64,000 bases of DNA from Paenibacillus senegalimassiliensis (lineage in GTDB: Bacteria; Bacillota; Bacilli; Paenibacillales; Paenibacillaceae). Both the position numbers and the translations under genes were made by a program. Location: contig NZ_LN909045.1 in NCBI RefSeq assembly GCF_001486585.1, forward strand, positions 171,368 through 235,367, given 5' to 3'. Every line of letters starts with the position of its first letter. Positions within the stretch are counted from its first letter, which is position 1. The notes beneath the pieces are model-generated. The model was not told the DNA's origin. It saw only the letters and a list, made by a program, of their open reading frames with translations, and did not search any database. This document shows positions 44,465 through 51,374 of the stretch, piece after piece.

Positions 44465-44473
44465 TATGCGACA
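44455..44473. promoter_or_regulatory. Perfect operator palindrome at the end of cro
   Basis: TGTCGCATGATATGCGACA: 8-bp perfect arms around GAT. It matches the half-sites of the cI-cro region and is the most symmetrical copy. Confidence 0.65.
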
Positions 44474-44523
44474 TAAAGCCTGTTCAATGTCCGTAAATTA
44501 ATAGAAAAGCGAGGTGAGAAAAG

Positions 44524-44685
44524 ATGGAGAAGTCTGAGATATTCGCAAACTTGAAAGCTGCCTTTGAAGATGCGGTAGCCTTCGCCATGCAAAACGAGGT
44601 CGATCTTACTAAAAGCGAGATGCGGCGTTCCAATTTAATCGACCTCGTCTTTCAAGAAGCCGCTAGAAGAGAGGAATTAGCCTGA
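44524..44685 (+). CDS. Small early phage protein
   Basis: A 53-residue protein starting MEKSEIFANLKAAFEDAVAF and ending EAARREELA, behind GCGAGGTGAG. Helical and charged; not recognised. Position after cro suggests an early function. It overlaps the convergent gene at 44677 by 9 nt. Confidence 0.6.
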   Translation: MEKSEIFANLKAAFEDAVAFAMQNEVDLTKSEMRRSNLIDLVFQEAARREELA

Positions 44686-44970
44686 ATATTTCTGAACATA
44701 TTCGTCTAGTACAGTCTTTAAAGCCGGCAGGCCTTTAATTGCCCCGGAGCGTTCAATGATCTGTGCGCCTATACCGTCACCGTTCTGGATATTCCAGACA
44801 TAAACGTGAAAGGGCTTGGTCTTACGGTTACACCCTGATATCTCAATATCATATTTATCATTCAACCTTCGATAAGCACAATCTTCAAGATCAATAACTT
44901 TGACCGTATAGGGCTCCCCGAGATATTCAAGAACTGCCCGAAGATTTTTACTGGTCGCCAATTTAATCAC
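44677..44970 (-). CDS. Hypothetical phage-region protein
   Basis: A 97-residue protein from the GTG at 44970, which has AGAAGGG just upstream; the longer frame to 45114 is not supported. The sequence (GEPYTVKVIDLEDCAYRRLNDKY and HVYVWNIQNGDGIGAQII) suggests a small alpha/beta fold. It is the only minus-strand gene in the early operon region apart from the lysogeny module, which hints at a lysogeny-expressed accessory gene. Confidence 0.6.
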   Translation of the reverse strand: MIKLATSKNLRAVLEYLGEPYTVKVIDLEDCAYRRLNDKYDIEISGCNRKTKPFHVYVWNIQNGDGIGAQIIERSGAIKGLPALKTVLDEYVQKYSG

Positions 44971-45046
44971 TATCCCTTCTGCTAATTTGGTTAGTCTCGA
45001 CAACTTCCATTTTATCAAAGAGGGGGCAGAAAGGATATGACGTCTC

Positions 45047-45352
45047 ATGACCGCCCTTGAAAAAGCTATTGCCGATATCGTAACTCTGCACGTTTCAGAA
45101 GCAGAGAAACGCATCCTTGAACGGCTGTCAGCAGCATCCGATAAGACGCTGACTTTCTCCGAGGCTTGCGACTATCTGAAAATGTCTGATTACACGCTTC
45201 GCAATCTGTGCAAAGCAAAGCGGATCCCACACCGGACAGTTGGGGCAGAGGGGAGCAAGAGCCCACGGTATTTGTTCAGTACAGCCAGCCTTGATAAGTG
45301 GAAAAGGGAGGAAGAGGCGAAGAACTACCGCCGAGAGGAACAATCCTCATGA
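45047..45352 (+). CDS. Excisionase-like helix-turn-helix protein
   Basis: A 101-residue protein. The MerR/excisionase-type HTH_17 is TLTFSEACDYLKMSDYTLRNLCKAKRIPHRTVG (about residues 36-70), followed by YLFSTASLDKWKREEE. It may be an excisionase or early regulator. It overlaps the next start codon (ATGA). Confidence 0.75.
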   Translation: MTALEKAIADIVTLHVSEAEKRILERLSAASDKTLTFSEACDYLKMSDYTLRNLCKAKRIPHRTVGAEGSKSPRYLFSTASLDKWKREEEAKNYRREEQSS

Positions 45353-45585
45353 CCATTCCACTTAACCCCATCCACCGTCGATTAGCCGAACTGACGGAGC
45401 GCGGCATAGCCAATCTTAACCCCATGGAACAAATGGACCTGCTGCATTGCCTGGACGCTAATCTACGCCAGGTGCGTCAACTCCACCAGCTTAACGGCCT
45501 GATCACAGCGGCGCAGGTGGCCGGTGACTACTACTGGGCATCAGAGCTTGTGCAGCGGGCAGATCGAGTATTGAGAGGAGGGTGA
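45349..45585 (+). CDS. Small phage protein
   Basis: A 78-residue helical protein (MTIPLNPIHRRLAELTERG and LVQRADRVLRGG) starting in the stop codon of the preceding gene, so translationally coupled. It resembles short conserved Paenibacillus phage proteins of unknown role. Confidence 0.65.
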   Translation: MTIPLNPIHRRLAELTERGIANLNPMEQMDLLHCLDANLRQVRQLHQLNGLITAAQVAGDYYWASELVQRADRVLRGG

Positions 45586-45588
45586 AGC

Positions 45589-45774
45589 GTGAAAATATCT
45601 ACCTTAATCGCCAGATTGACAGATCAAATAGAAACACATGGTGACCTACCCGTCGTCTTTGCAAAGTATGAGAACTACGGCGGGTCGCTGGAAGAGTTTG
45701 AACTTGTGGACGGGTATCTGTCTCATGAGTACACTCCTGCAGGAGCCCACGTGGTAGTCCTTTGGGATAAATAG
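45589..45774 (+). CDS. Small phage protein
   Basis: A 61-residue protein with GTG start behind GGAGGGTGAAGC. It begins KISTLIARLTDQIETHGDLP and ends HVVVLWDK. Not recognised beyond being a common type of short early phage protein. Confidence 0.65.
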   Translation: MKISTLIARLTDQIETHGDLPVVFAKYENYGGSLEEFELVDGYLSHEYTPAGAHVVVLWDK

Positions 45775-45791
45775 GAGAGGAGAATAGTGCT

Positions 45792-45962
45792 TTGGAAAAG
45801 GAAGTCATTGACTACTGCGCTAACGAGTATTGCGGTAAGGAGATTCACTTCGGCCAGCCTGTATTCCGAATCGGCCATGAGTTGGTCTGTAACGGCCAAT
45901 GCCTAGTGGAGAAGTTGGGGGCTAAAGCCACTATAGCAGGGAGGGATAAGGATGAAACCTAG
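45792..45962 (+). CDS. Small Cys-rich protein, possible zinc finger
   Basis: A 56-residue protein from a TTG start with GGAGAGGAG upstream. The pattern YCANEYCG and CNGQC provides four cysteines for a zinc site. Its last 11 nt overlap the next start. Unknown role. Confidence 0.5.
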   Translation: MEKEVIDYCANEYCGKEIHFGQPVFRIGHELVCNGQCLVEKLGAKATIAGRDKDET

Positions 45963-46146
45963 TATCGGACGTATCGTGCATTACAACAGCAATCTAGGCA
46001 CGGCGGCAGCCATCGTAACTCATGTTCATACCAACGGTGAAACGGTGAACTTGCAGGTATTTCGGCCAGACGGTGAGATTAGGCACTTGACAGCCGTTGA
46101 GCCGGGTAAGCACTTAGGCGGGTGGAATTGGCCGCCAAGGGAGTAG
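45952..46146 (+). CDS. Small phage protein; gene matched by CRISPR spacer 5
   Basis: A 64-residue protein with AGGGAGGG before the ATG. Residues HVHTNGETVNLQVFRPDG are encoded by the segment matched by spacer 5 of the array. The small beta-rich sequence with a basic end (GWNWPPRE) suggests a conserved phage structural or regulatory domain; function unknown. Six third-position differences from the spacer leave the encoded peptide unchanged. Confidence 0.7.
   Translation: MKPSIGRIVHYNSNLGTAAAIVTHVHTNGETVNLQVFRPDGEIRHLTAVEPGKHLGGWNWPPRE
46025..46064 (+). other. Protospacer-like match to CRISPR spacer 5 with TTC PAM
   Basis: TTC at 46025-46027 is followed by 37 nt (46028-46064) matching the spacer at 41108-41144 in 31 positions. 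Mismatches fall at spacer positions 2, 8, 11, 14, 20 and 32. TTC is the known PAM of many subtype I-C systems. Confidence 0.85.
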
Positions 46147-46155
46147 GTGTAGTAA

Positions 46156-46362
46156 ATGAACGTCTATGAAGCTATCTACGGGATGGGCGGTATAGCAACG
46201 GGTGGGTATTTTAAATCGCTTGTTTCGGCCTACAGTAAGGCAAATGTCGCGGGTCTGTTGTGTGAGGAACACGACGAGGAGGTCTTAATTTCAAGTGTGA
46301 TTGAGACTGACCAAGTTCCTGCCGACGCTTATGAGCGGGTTTATACAACTGATAGGCTCTAG
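46156..46362 (+). CDS. Small phage protein
   Basis: A 68-residue protein (NVYEAIYGMGGIATGGYFKS, then EEHDEEVLISSVIETDQVP). No family recognised. GGGAGTAGG precedes the ATG and it sits in a co-directional series. Confidence 0.6.
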   Translation: MNVYEAIYGMGGIATGGYFKSLVSAYSKANVAGLLCEEHDEEVLISSVIETDQVPADAYERVYTTDRL

Positions 46363-46398
46363 TGCGCAGTAGACCCAAAGAGCGAAGGAGGATTTTAA

Positions 46399-46833
46399 AT
46401 GTCCGTAATAGATGTAAGGTATATTGGTGAGTCATCTGAGGGTTTTACCCATGGAAAAGTATACGAGAGCGCATTGAATGTTTCTGACGGTAGTTTGCTG
46501 GTAACTGATGATGTTGGCAAGTCAGTAAGATTTGAGCCGGGATGGTTTATGACATTTGACAACTTGGGAGTGCACGGAAGCACAAGGCGCAGGGAATCTG
46601 CTTGGCTGGATGGGGTAGCAAAAAAATTTTGTGGAGTTATTAAGCGCGAAGATGCGGTGAAGTACCTCAACGACAAAGAAAAATACGATTTTCACTGTCT
46701 TTGCAACAAGATTGAGATGGGCAGAAAAAGGGATGGGAAACATCCTGTGAATGCCTACTTGGTTATCAATGTCGATGAACCATATGCGAAAGAAGTTGCC
46801 GATATTTTGAAGCGTCATGGACATTGGGGATAA
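46399..46833 (+). CDS. Hypothetical phage protein
   Basis: A 144-residue soluble protein with CGAAGGAGG ribosome binding site. The N-terminal half resembles a small beta-barrel (VRYIGESSEGFTHGKVYE), and the C-terminal half ends NAYLVINVDEPYAKEVADIL. Unknown role. Confidence 0.65.
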   Translation: MSVIDVRYIGESSEGFTHGKVYESALNVSDGSLLVTDDVGKSVRFEPGWFMTFDNLGVHGSTRRRESAWLDGVAKKFCGVIKREDAVKYLNDKEKYDFHCLCNKIEMGRKRDGKHPVNAYLVINVDEPYAKEVADILKRHGHWG

Positions 46834-46880
46834 TGCACATTCCGCGGCAACGCCGCAATGACCATTTAATGAAGGAGTGA

Positions 46881-47234
46881 ATGAAGGTGAAGACAGAAAT
46901 GCAGATTCAAAAAGAAAATGTTGCAAAGTTACTAAAATTGATAGCGGAAAATCCGGATTTGAGAGTATTGCCAATGGTAGACTCCGAAATTGTAGCCGAT
47001 GATGGATATAATCGTTGGACGGCTGTATTCGGGTCGGCGCAGGTCGATGAAGTTGTGTCAATGGGAGAGCGCATTTATATCCGCTCAGATGATGAAGAAC
47101 AATTGATTAATGAAGCTTACGACAAGTTGTATGACGACAAGTTGACGGACAAAGAAGCGGAAAAGAAAGCCGAAAGCATTGTCGGTAGTTACGAGTGGGA
47201 AAAGGTTATTTTAGTAAACATTAACGAGTCGTAA
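46881..47234 (+). CDS. Hypothetical phage protein
   Basis: A 117-residue acidic protein; helical start (QIQKENVAKLLKLIAENP), then short strands around VLPMVDSEIVADDGYNRW and a charged helical C-terminus. The start could also be the GTG six bases on. Unknown. Confidence 0.6.
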   Translation: MKVKTEMQIQKENVAKLLKLIAENPDLRVLPMVDSEIVADDGYNRWTAVFGSAQVDEVVSMGERIYIRSDDEEQLINEAYDKLYDDKLTDKEAEKKAESIVGSYEWEKVILVNINES

Positions 47235-47270
47235 GTGATAATTGACACATTTAATGAAGGAAGTGTTTAA

Positions 47271-47474
47271 ATGGCAAATCAGAAGAATAAAGAATTATTC
47301 TCATTGCTCGATGATCTACATGAAAATTATGTACAGATAGAGCATTACGCCGTTGGCCGAACAAAGGCCGGCAATCGTCCCTCTGGAAGGCTGCGACATA
47401 TTGAAACTCATGCAAGCAATATTGAGCAGATTGCGGCGAAAATTCAGCAACAAGTTCAAGCCATGATGAAGTGA
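47271..47474 (+). CDS. Small phage protein
   Basis: A 67-residue helical protein with GAAGGAAG before the ATG (begins ANQKNKELFSLLDDLHENYV). Coiled-coil-like; unknown role. Confidence 0.6.
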   Translation: MANQKNKELFSLLDDLHENYVQIEHYAVGRTKAGNRPSGRLRHIETHASNIEQIAAKIQQQVQAMMK

Positions 47475-47531
47475 AAACGTCACAGTTCGAAAATGTAGCG
47501 CAATAGCCTTGAGAGGAGGTGAACACGAAAA

Positions 47532-47702
47532 ATGAACGAGGCTCAGCTTCGCAAGTTCGATTTGATGCGGAGACGTTGGCAGCTTTTGAACGGCCGGGCT
47601 ACCTGTGATCCAGAGTTACTGCCTGCAGCATTGAGTTGGCTCGATGGTGAGATAGCGGCCTTAAACGTAGAAAAGACCTCCAGCGAGGTAGGAGTCGCTT
47701 AG
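47532..47702 (+). CDS. Small phage protein
   Basis: A 56-residue protein behind AGAGGAGGTGA (begins NEAQLRKFDLMRRRWQLLNG). Basic helical start and a short acidic tail. Unknown. Confidence 0.55.
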   Translation: MNEAQLRKFDLMRRRWQLLNGRATCDPELLPAALSWLDGEIAALNVEKTSSEVGVA

Positions 47703-47758
47703 AGGCCACAAGTAAAGCAATCTAAGGTCAGTGTAACACTGGCGAGAGGAGAAAATCA

Positions 47759-48034
47759 ATGAAAACAACTGGAATCGTACGTCGTATCGATGATCTTGGC
47801 CGTGTCGTTATCCCGAAGGAGCTGCGCCAGACGCTTGGCATGGAGACAGGGGACGGGTTTGAAATCTTTGTGGATGGTGACAAGATCATCTTGCGCAAGT
47901 ATCAACCGGGTTGCTATCTGTGCGATAGCGTGGAGGGCGAGATGCACCCGCATTATGGGCATCGGATCTGTACTAAATGCATTAAGGACGTTAGCAAGTA
48001 CGCTGATCAAATTAAGGGGGCTATGCAATGTTAA
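47759..48034 (+). CDS. AbrB/SpoVT-domain regulator with C-terminal Cys motif
   Basis: A 91-residue protein. Residues 1-48 form a swapped-hairpin AbrB DNA-binding domain (GIVRRIDDLGRVVIPKELRQ). The rest has CYLCDSVEG and CTKCIKD, a possible zinc ribbon not present in host AbrB. It may be a transition-state-like regulator that controls phage or host genes. It overlaps the next start by 7 nt. Confidence 0.85.
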   Translation: MKTTGIVRRIDDLGRVVIPKELRQTLGMETGDGFEIFVDGDKIILRKYQPGCYLCDSVEGEMHPHYGHRICTKCIKDVSKYADQIKGAMQC

Positions 48035-48706
48035 TTACTCGCGATTATGTTAAGCAACTCGGGGCTTGTTCCGAGGGGTTCCGTTACTTTCTCGAAAACT
48101 TCCCTGAGGGAGCTACCTATCAAGATGTGCTGAACAAATGCTATGAAGACGGCCACGCCGATTGGGCTAACTGGCTGATGGATAGTGTCAGTGATGCTGA
48201 GATGTCCGCAGCCAATTCGACTCAAACCAAAGTCGGTGTAGTCTTCGGCATCCCTGGTTTTGTCAAGGCAACGATTGATTTCTTGTGGAATCGTACTTGG
48301 TTTGATCCTACTACCGTCGAGCCGTCGGAAGGCGATTCCCAGGGTAACCATGCCCAGCTCGCCAGCAGCGGCGACGGTGCCCGGCTCGCCAGCAGCGGCT
48401 ACGGTGCCCAGCTCGCCAGCAGCGGGTGCCCAGCTCGCCAGCAGCGGCTACGGTGCCCAGCTCGCCAGCAGCGGTGACGGTGCCCAGCTCGCGTTGGAAG
48501 GAGATCACTCTGTAGGTGCAGCGATTGGTCGAGGCGAGAACCGTATCCGAGGTAAAGTAGGCTGCTGGATCACCTTGGCTGAGTGGGTTTGGGTCGAAGA
48601 TATATTAACCCCGCTCTGTGTCAAAACGGTTCAAATCGATGGTGAAGCTATCAAGGCTGACACCTGGTACACCTTGCAGGATGGTCAGTTTGTAGAAGTG
48701 TCATGA
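48028..48706 (+). pseudogene. Repeat-containing phage protein gene broken by a 5-nt loss in one repeat unit
   Basis: The N-terminal part (from MLITRDYVKQLGACSEGFRY) runs in one frame into 9-residue repeats (AQLASSGYG-like). The C-terminal part continues in another frame from the same repeats to ALEGDHSVGAAIGRG and WVWVEDILTPLCVKTVQIDG. The repeat units are 27 nt except one of 22 nt (48406-48427), which shifts the frame. Both halves are intact, so the original protein would be about 227 residues. The first half alone stops at 48477 after 149 residues. It may be a real mutation, a switching locus, or a sequencing error. Confidence 0.75.
48352..48493 (+). repeat. 27-nt coding tandem repeat with one 22-nt unit
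   Basis: Units start at 48352, 48379, 48406, 48428, 48455 and 48482 (the last partial). Each full unit begins GCCCAGCTCGCCAGCAGC (the second has CGG for CAG) and adds nine codons; the unit at 48406 is only 22 nt. Confidence 0.9.
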
Positions 48707-48891
48707 GTAAAGTTTTAATCCTACTGCATCCACCTGAATGCGAGATTTGCGGAGAGGCGGTAGAGCCGAAGTTCCTGAGACCATGGAATGATAAAGAAGT
48801 TTGCACTTATTGCATCAATCAATTAGAGGAGGAATTTAACCATGCCAGTAACAATCACGATCAACGGAGAATCAGCAACACAAGCTATTGA
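48703..48891 (+). CDS. Small zinc-finger-like phage protein
   Basis: A 62-residue protein starting in the stop of the repeat gene (ATGA). CEIC and CTYC, 25 residues apart, form a possible zinc ribbon. The tail overlaps the next gene by 50 nt. Unknown role. Confidence 0.6.
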   Translation: MSKVLILLHPPECEICGEAVEPKFLRPWNDKEVCTYCINQLEEEFNHASNNHDQRRISNTSY

Positions 48892-49261
48892 GGAGTTTGC
48901 GACACTGTCCGCAGCCTTTACGGGGGAGAACTCCATTCCGCCATTAACTACGCCAAACCTGACGGGTGGTCAGTCCGTTGCCCCGGCTGTCTCTGTTACT
49001 CCCATTGCACCGCCAACCACACCTGTTGCCTTGTCTTCTCCGGCCCCAATAGCACCGCCGGCTCAGGTCCCTACAGCAGCGTCCCCAGCCTATGATCTTA
49101 ATCAGCTTGGAGTTGCGGCACAGCCGCTGGTGGACGCCGGGAGAGGGCCGGAGCTTATCGGCTGGTTGCATCAACATAGCGCTCAGGCCCTTACTGATCT
49201 TAACCCGAGCCTCTATGGTGAGTTCGCTACTTACCTGCGTAGCTTGGGGGCTAGGATATGA
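48842..49261 (+). CDS. Hypothetical phage protein, Pro/Thr/Ala-rich linker
   Basis: A 139-residue protein: short N-terminal beta-rich part (PVTITINGESATQAIEEF), a long Pro/Thr/Ser/Ala linker (about 35-80), and a C-terminal helical domain with LIGWLHQHSAQALTDLNPS. GAGGAGG precedes the ATG. It overlaps the DUF2800 gene by 4 nt and belongs to the replication module. Confidence 0.65.
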   Translation: MPVTITINGESATQAIEEFATLSAAFTGENSIPPLTTPNLTGGQSVAPAVSVTPIAPPTTPVALSSPAPIAPPAQVPTAASPAYDLNQLGVAAQPLVDAGRGPELIGWLHQHSAQALTDLNPSLYGEFATYLRSLGARI

Positions 49262-50445
49262 CGGAGATTGCACACGCAGAGCGGGCACACGCCTTGCTGT
49301 CGGCCAGCGGGGCACACCGCTGGCTGCACTGCACACCTTCTGCGCAGCTTGAGGCTACGCTGCCAGACACGGAGAGCGAGGCCGCCAAGCGCGGCACACT
49401 GGCCCATGAGATCGCAGAGCTTAAGCTGCAGAAAGTCTTCTCGGGGCTTCCGACTCGCAGCTTCAACGCCGCGCTGAAGAAGTTCAAAGCTCATGAGCTG
49501 TATGAGCCAATCATGGACGATCACACTAACGCTTATGTGGAATACATCCAGTCTATCGTTCATGCTTATCCTTCTACGCCGTTTGTGGCGATTGAACGTC
49601 GTGTGGATCTGACTGACTTTGTTCCAGAGAGTTTCGGAACCTCAGACTGTATCATCATCGGCGGCGGTAAGCTGCATGTGATTGACTACAAAAACGGTCA
49701 GGGTGTTCCGGTGCCGGCAGAGGATAATCCTCAAATGAAGCTCTACGCGCTGGGTGCGCTTAAAGCCTTCTCGCTTTTATTCCCAATTGAAGCGGTACAC
49801 TTGGCAATTGTGCAGCCGAAGGTGTGGGACACGCCGTCAGAGTGGTCAATCTCAGCGACTGACCTGCTAGCCTGGGGCGAGTCAATTAAGCCGATTGCAC
49901 AGGCCGCCTTTAATGGCGAGGGAGATTACGTAGTTGGTGAACATTGTGGATTCTGTCGGGCAAAGGCTACTTGCCGAGCTCGTACAGAGCACATGCTTGC
50001 GGCGGGAAGCAAGGCCCCGCTTAAACCGCCTTTGCTCTCTTGGGACGAAGTAGGTGAGGTACTCCGTCAGGCTGATGGAATTGTGAAGTGGTATGAAGCC
50101 TTAAAGAAAGGCGCTCTGGCCGAAGTGCTTAAGGGTGGTCAGGTTGAAGGGTGGAAGGCTGTCGAGGGCAGAGGGAGCCGGGATTATACCGACTTGGACA
50201 AAGCCTTTGCTCACTTGAAGGAAAAAGGTATCGATGAGGCAGTTCTTTATGACCGCAAGCCTTTGTCCCCGCCACAGCTTGAAGAAGCGCTAACGAAGAA
50301 GGTCTATAAGGATCTGCTTGAGGATGCAGGGCTTGTCGTAAAGCGTCCGGGTGCGCCAACGCTGGCGAAAGCCGGTGATAAGCGACCAACATTTAATGAC
50401 CAGGTTAAACCGGAAGATGCATTCAGTGCCCCGCTTGAGGCCTGA
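49258..50445 (+). CDS. DUF2800-family phage protein (PD-(D/E)XK nuclease-like)
   Basis: A 395-residue protein. The Cas4/RecB-like signals are GTLAHEIAELKL, SDCIIIGGGKLHVIDYKNGQ (the Asp and the DYK of the nuclease motif) and a C-terminal cysteine pair region HCGFCRAKATCRAR, possibly part of an iron-sulfur or zinc site. DUF2800 genes typically stand before DUF2815 and polymerase genes in Firmicutes phages. A recombination nuclease role is inferred. Confidence 0.85.
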   Translation: MTEIAHAERAHALLSASGAHRWLHCTPSAQLEATLPDTESEAAKRGTLAHEIAELKLQKVFSGLPTRSFNAALKKFKAHELYEPIMDDHTNAYVEYIQSIVHAYPSTPFVAIERRVDLTDFVPESFGTSDCIIIGGGKLHVIDYKNGQGVPVPAEDNPQMKLYALGALKAFSLLFPIEAVHLAIVQPKVWDTPSEWSISATDLLAWGESIKPIAQAAFNGEGDYVVGEHCGFCRAKATCRARTEHMLAAGSKAPLKPPLLSWDEVGEVLRQADGIVKWYEALKKGALAEVLKGGQVEGWKAVEGRGSRDYTDLDKAFAHLKEKGIDEAVLYDRKPLSPPQLEEALTKKVYKDLLEDAGLVVKRPGAPTLAKAGDKRPTFNDQVKPEDAFSAPLEA

Positions 50446-50533
50446 TATGGGTGATATTGCAGATTATTACGTTGATCAAATGACTTCAGGCCGCTGGTCA
50501 AGCGGCCCATATAATCTAGGAGGAAAACGACAA

Positions 50534-51316
50534 ATGACAAATGAAGCGACGAACGTAACGACTGGACAGGTAAGACTGAGCTTTGTACATCTTTTTCAGC
50601 CACATGCGAATCAGCCAGGGCAGGAACCGAAGTATAGCACGACCATTCTGATTCCTAAATCAGATGTAGCCACTATGCAGCGCATCAACGCTGCCATTGA
50701 AGCCGCAGCTCAAAAAGGCGTTGCTGGAATCTGGAACGGAGCACGTCCACCACAACTTAAAACGCCGATTTGGGATGGCGACGGTGTCCGTCAAAACGGG
50801 GAGCCGTTTGGTCCTGAGTGCAAGGGGCATTGGGTCCTGACCGCAAGTAGCAAGCAACAACAAGCCGTTGTGGATGTCAACATGAATCCTATTATCAACC
50901 AAACCGAAGTGTTCAGCGGGATCTATGCGCGAGTGAATATTAATTTCTTCCCATTTAGCAACAGCGGTAATCGCGGAATCGGTGCAGGCCTTGGCCCCGT
51001 GCAAAAGGTGGCGGACGGTGAGCCGCTCGGAGGCCGAATCAGTGCAGAGCAAGCTTTCGGGGGTATTGGCGGCGGCGCGGGCTTTGCCCCTGCTCCGGCT
51101 CCTCAAGGTTGGGAGCAGACACCTCCGCAGCAATATGGTCAGCAGCCGCCAGCACAAGCTCCATATCCACCACAGCCGGGCTATGGTCCAGCACCACAGG
51201 GACATGGTCAGGGTCAGCCAGGGTATGTCGCGCCTCAACCACCTGCCCAGCCACCGCAGCAGCAAATTGACCCTATCACTGGGAAACCGCTGAACGGCGG
51301 GGTATGGGGCATCTAA
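50534..51316 (+). CDS. DUF2815-family protein, likely phage ssDNA-binding protein
   Basis: A 260-residue protein. The N-terminal 165 residues fit DUF2815 (RLSFVHLFQPHANQPGQEPK, GIYARVNINFFPFSNSGNRG). The remaining 90 are Pro/Gln/Gly-rich with several PPQ and QP repeats ending NGGVWGI, recalling the flexible tails of SSB proteins. The ATG at 50534 follows AGGAGG. A terminator follows directly. Confidence 0.82.
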   Translation: MTNEATNVTTGQVRLSFVHLFQPHANQPGQEPKYSTTILIPKSDVATMQRINAAIEAAAQKGVAGIWNGARPPQLKTPIWDGDGVRQNGEPFGPECKGHWVLTASSKQQQAVVDVNMNPIINQTEVFSGIYARVNINFFPFSNSGNRGIGAGLGPVQKVADGEPLGGRISAEQAFGGIGGGAGFAPAPAPQGWEQTPPQQYGQQPPAQAPYPPQPGYGPAPQGHGQGQPGYVAPQPPAQPPQQQIDPITGKPLNGGVWGI

Positions 51317-51326
51317 GTTTAGTCAC

Positions 51327-51356
51327 AGGGGTTCTTTTTAGAACCCCTTTCTTTTT
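51327..51356 (+). terminator. Rho-independent terminator
   Basis: Arms AGGGGTTCT (51327-51335) and AGAACCCCT (51340-51348) with a 4-nt loop and a T-rich tail. It lies between DUF2815 and the DNA polymerase. Confidence 0.8.
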
Positions 51357-51374
51357 CTAAGGAAGGAGGAAGTC

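Noticed and set aside
44971..45114. Long N-terminal extension of the minus-strand gene at 44677
   Set aside because: The extra 48 codons overlap the divergent excisionase-like gene; a GTG with a good ribosome binding site at 44970 is preferable.
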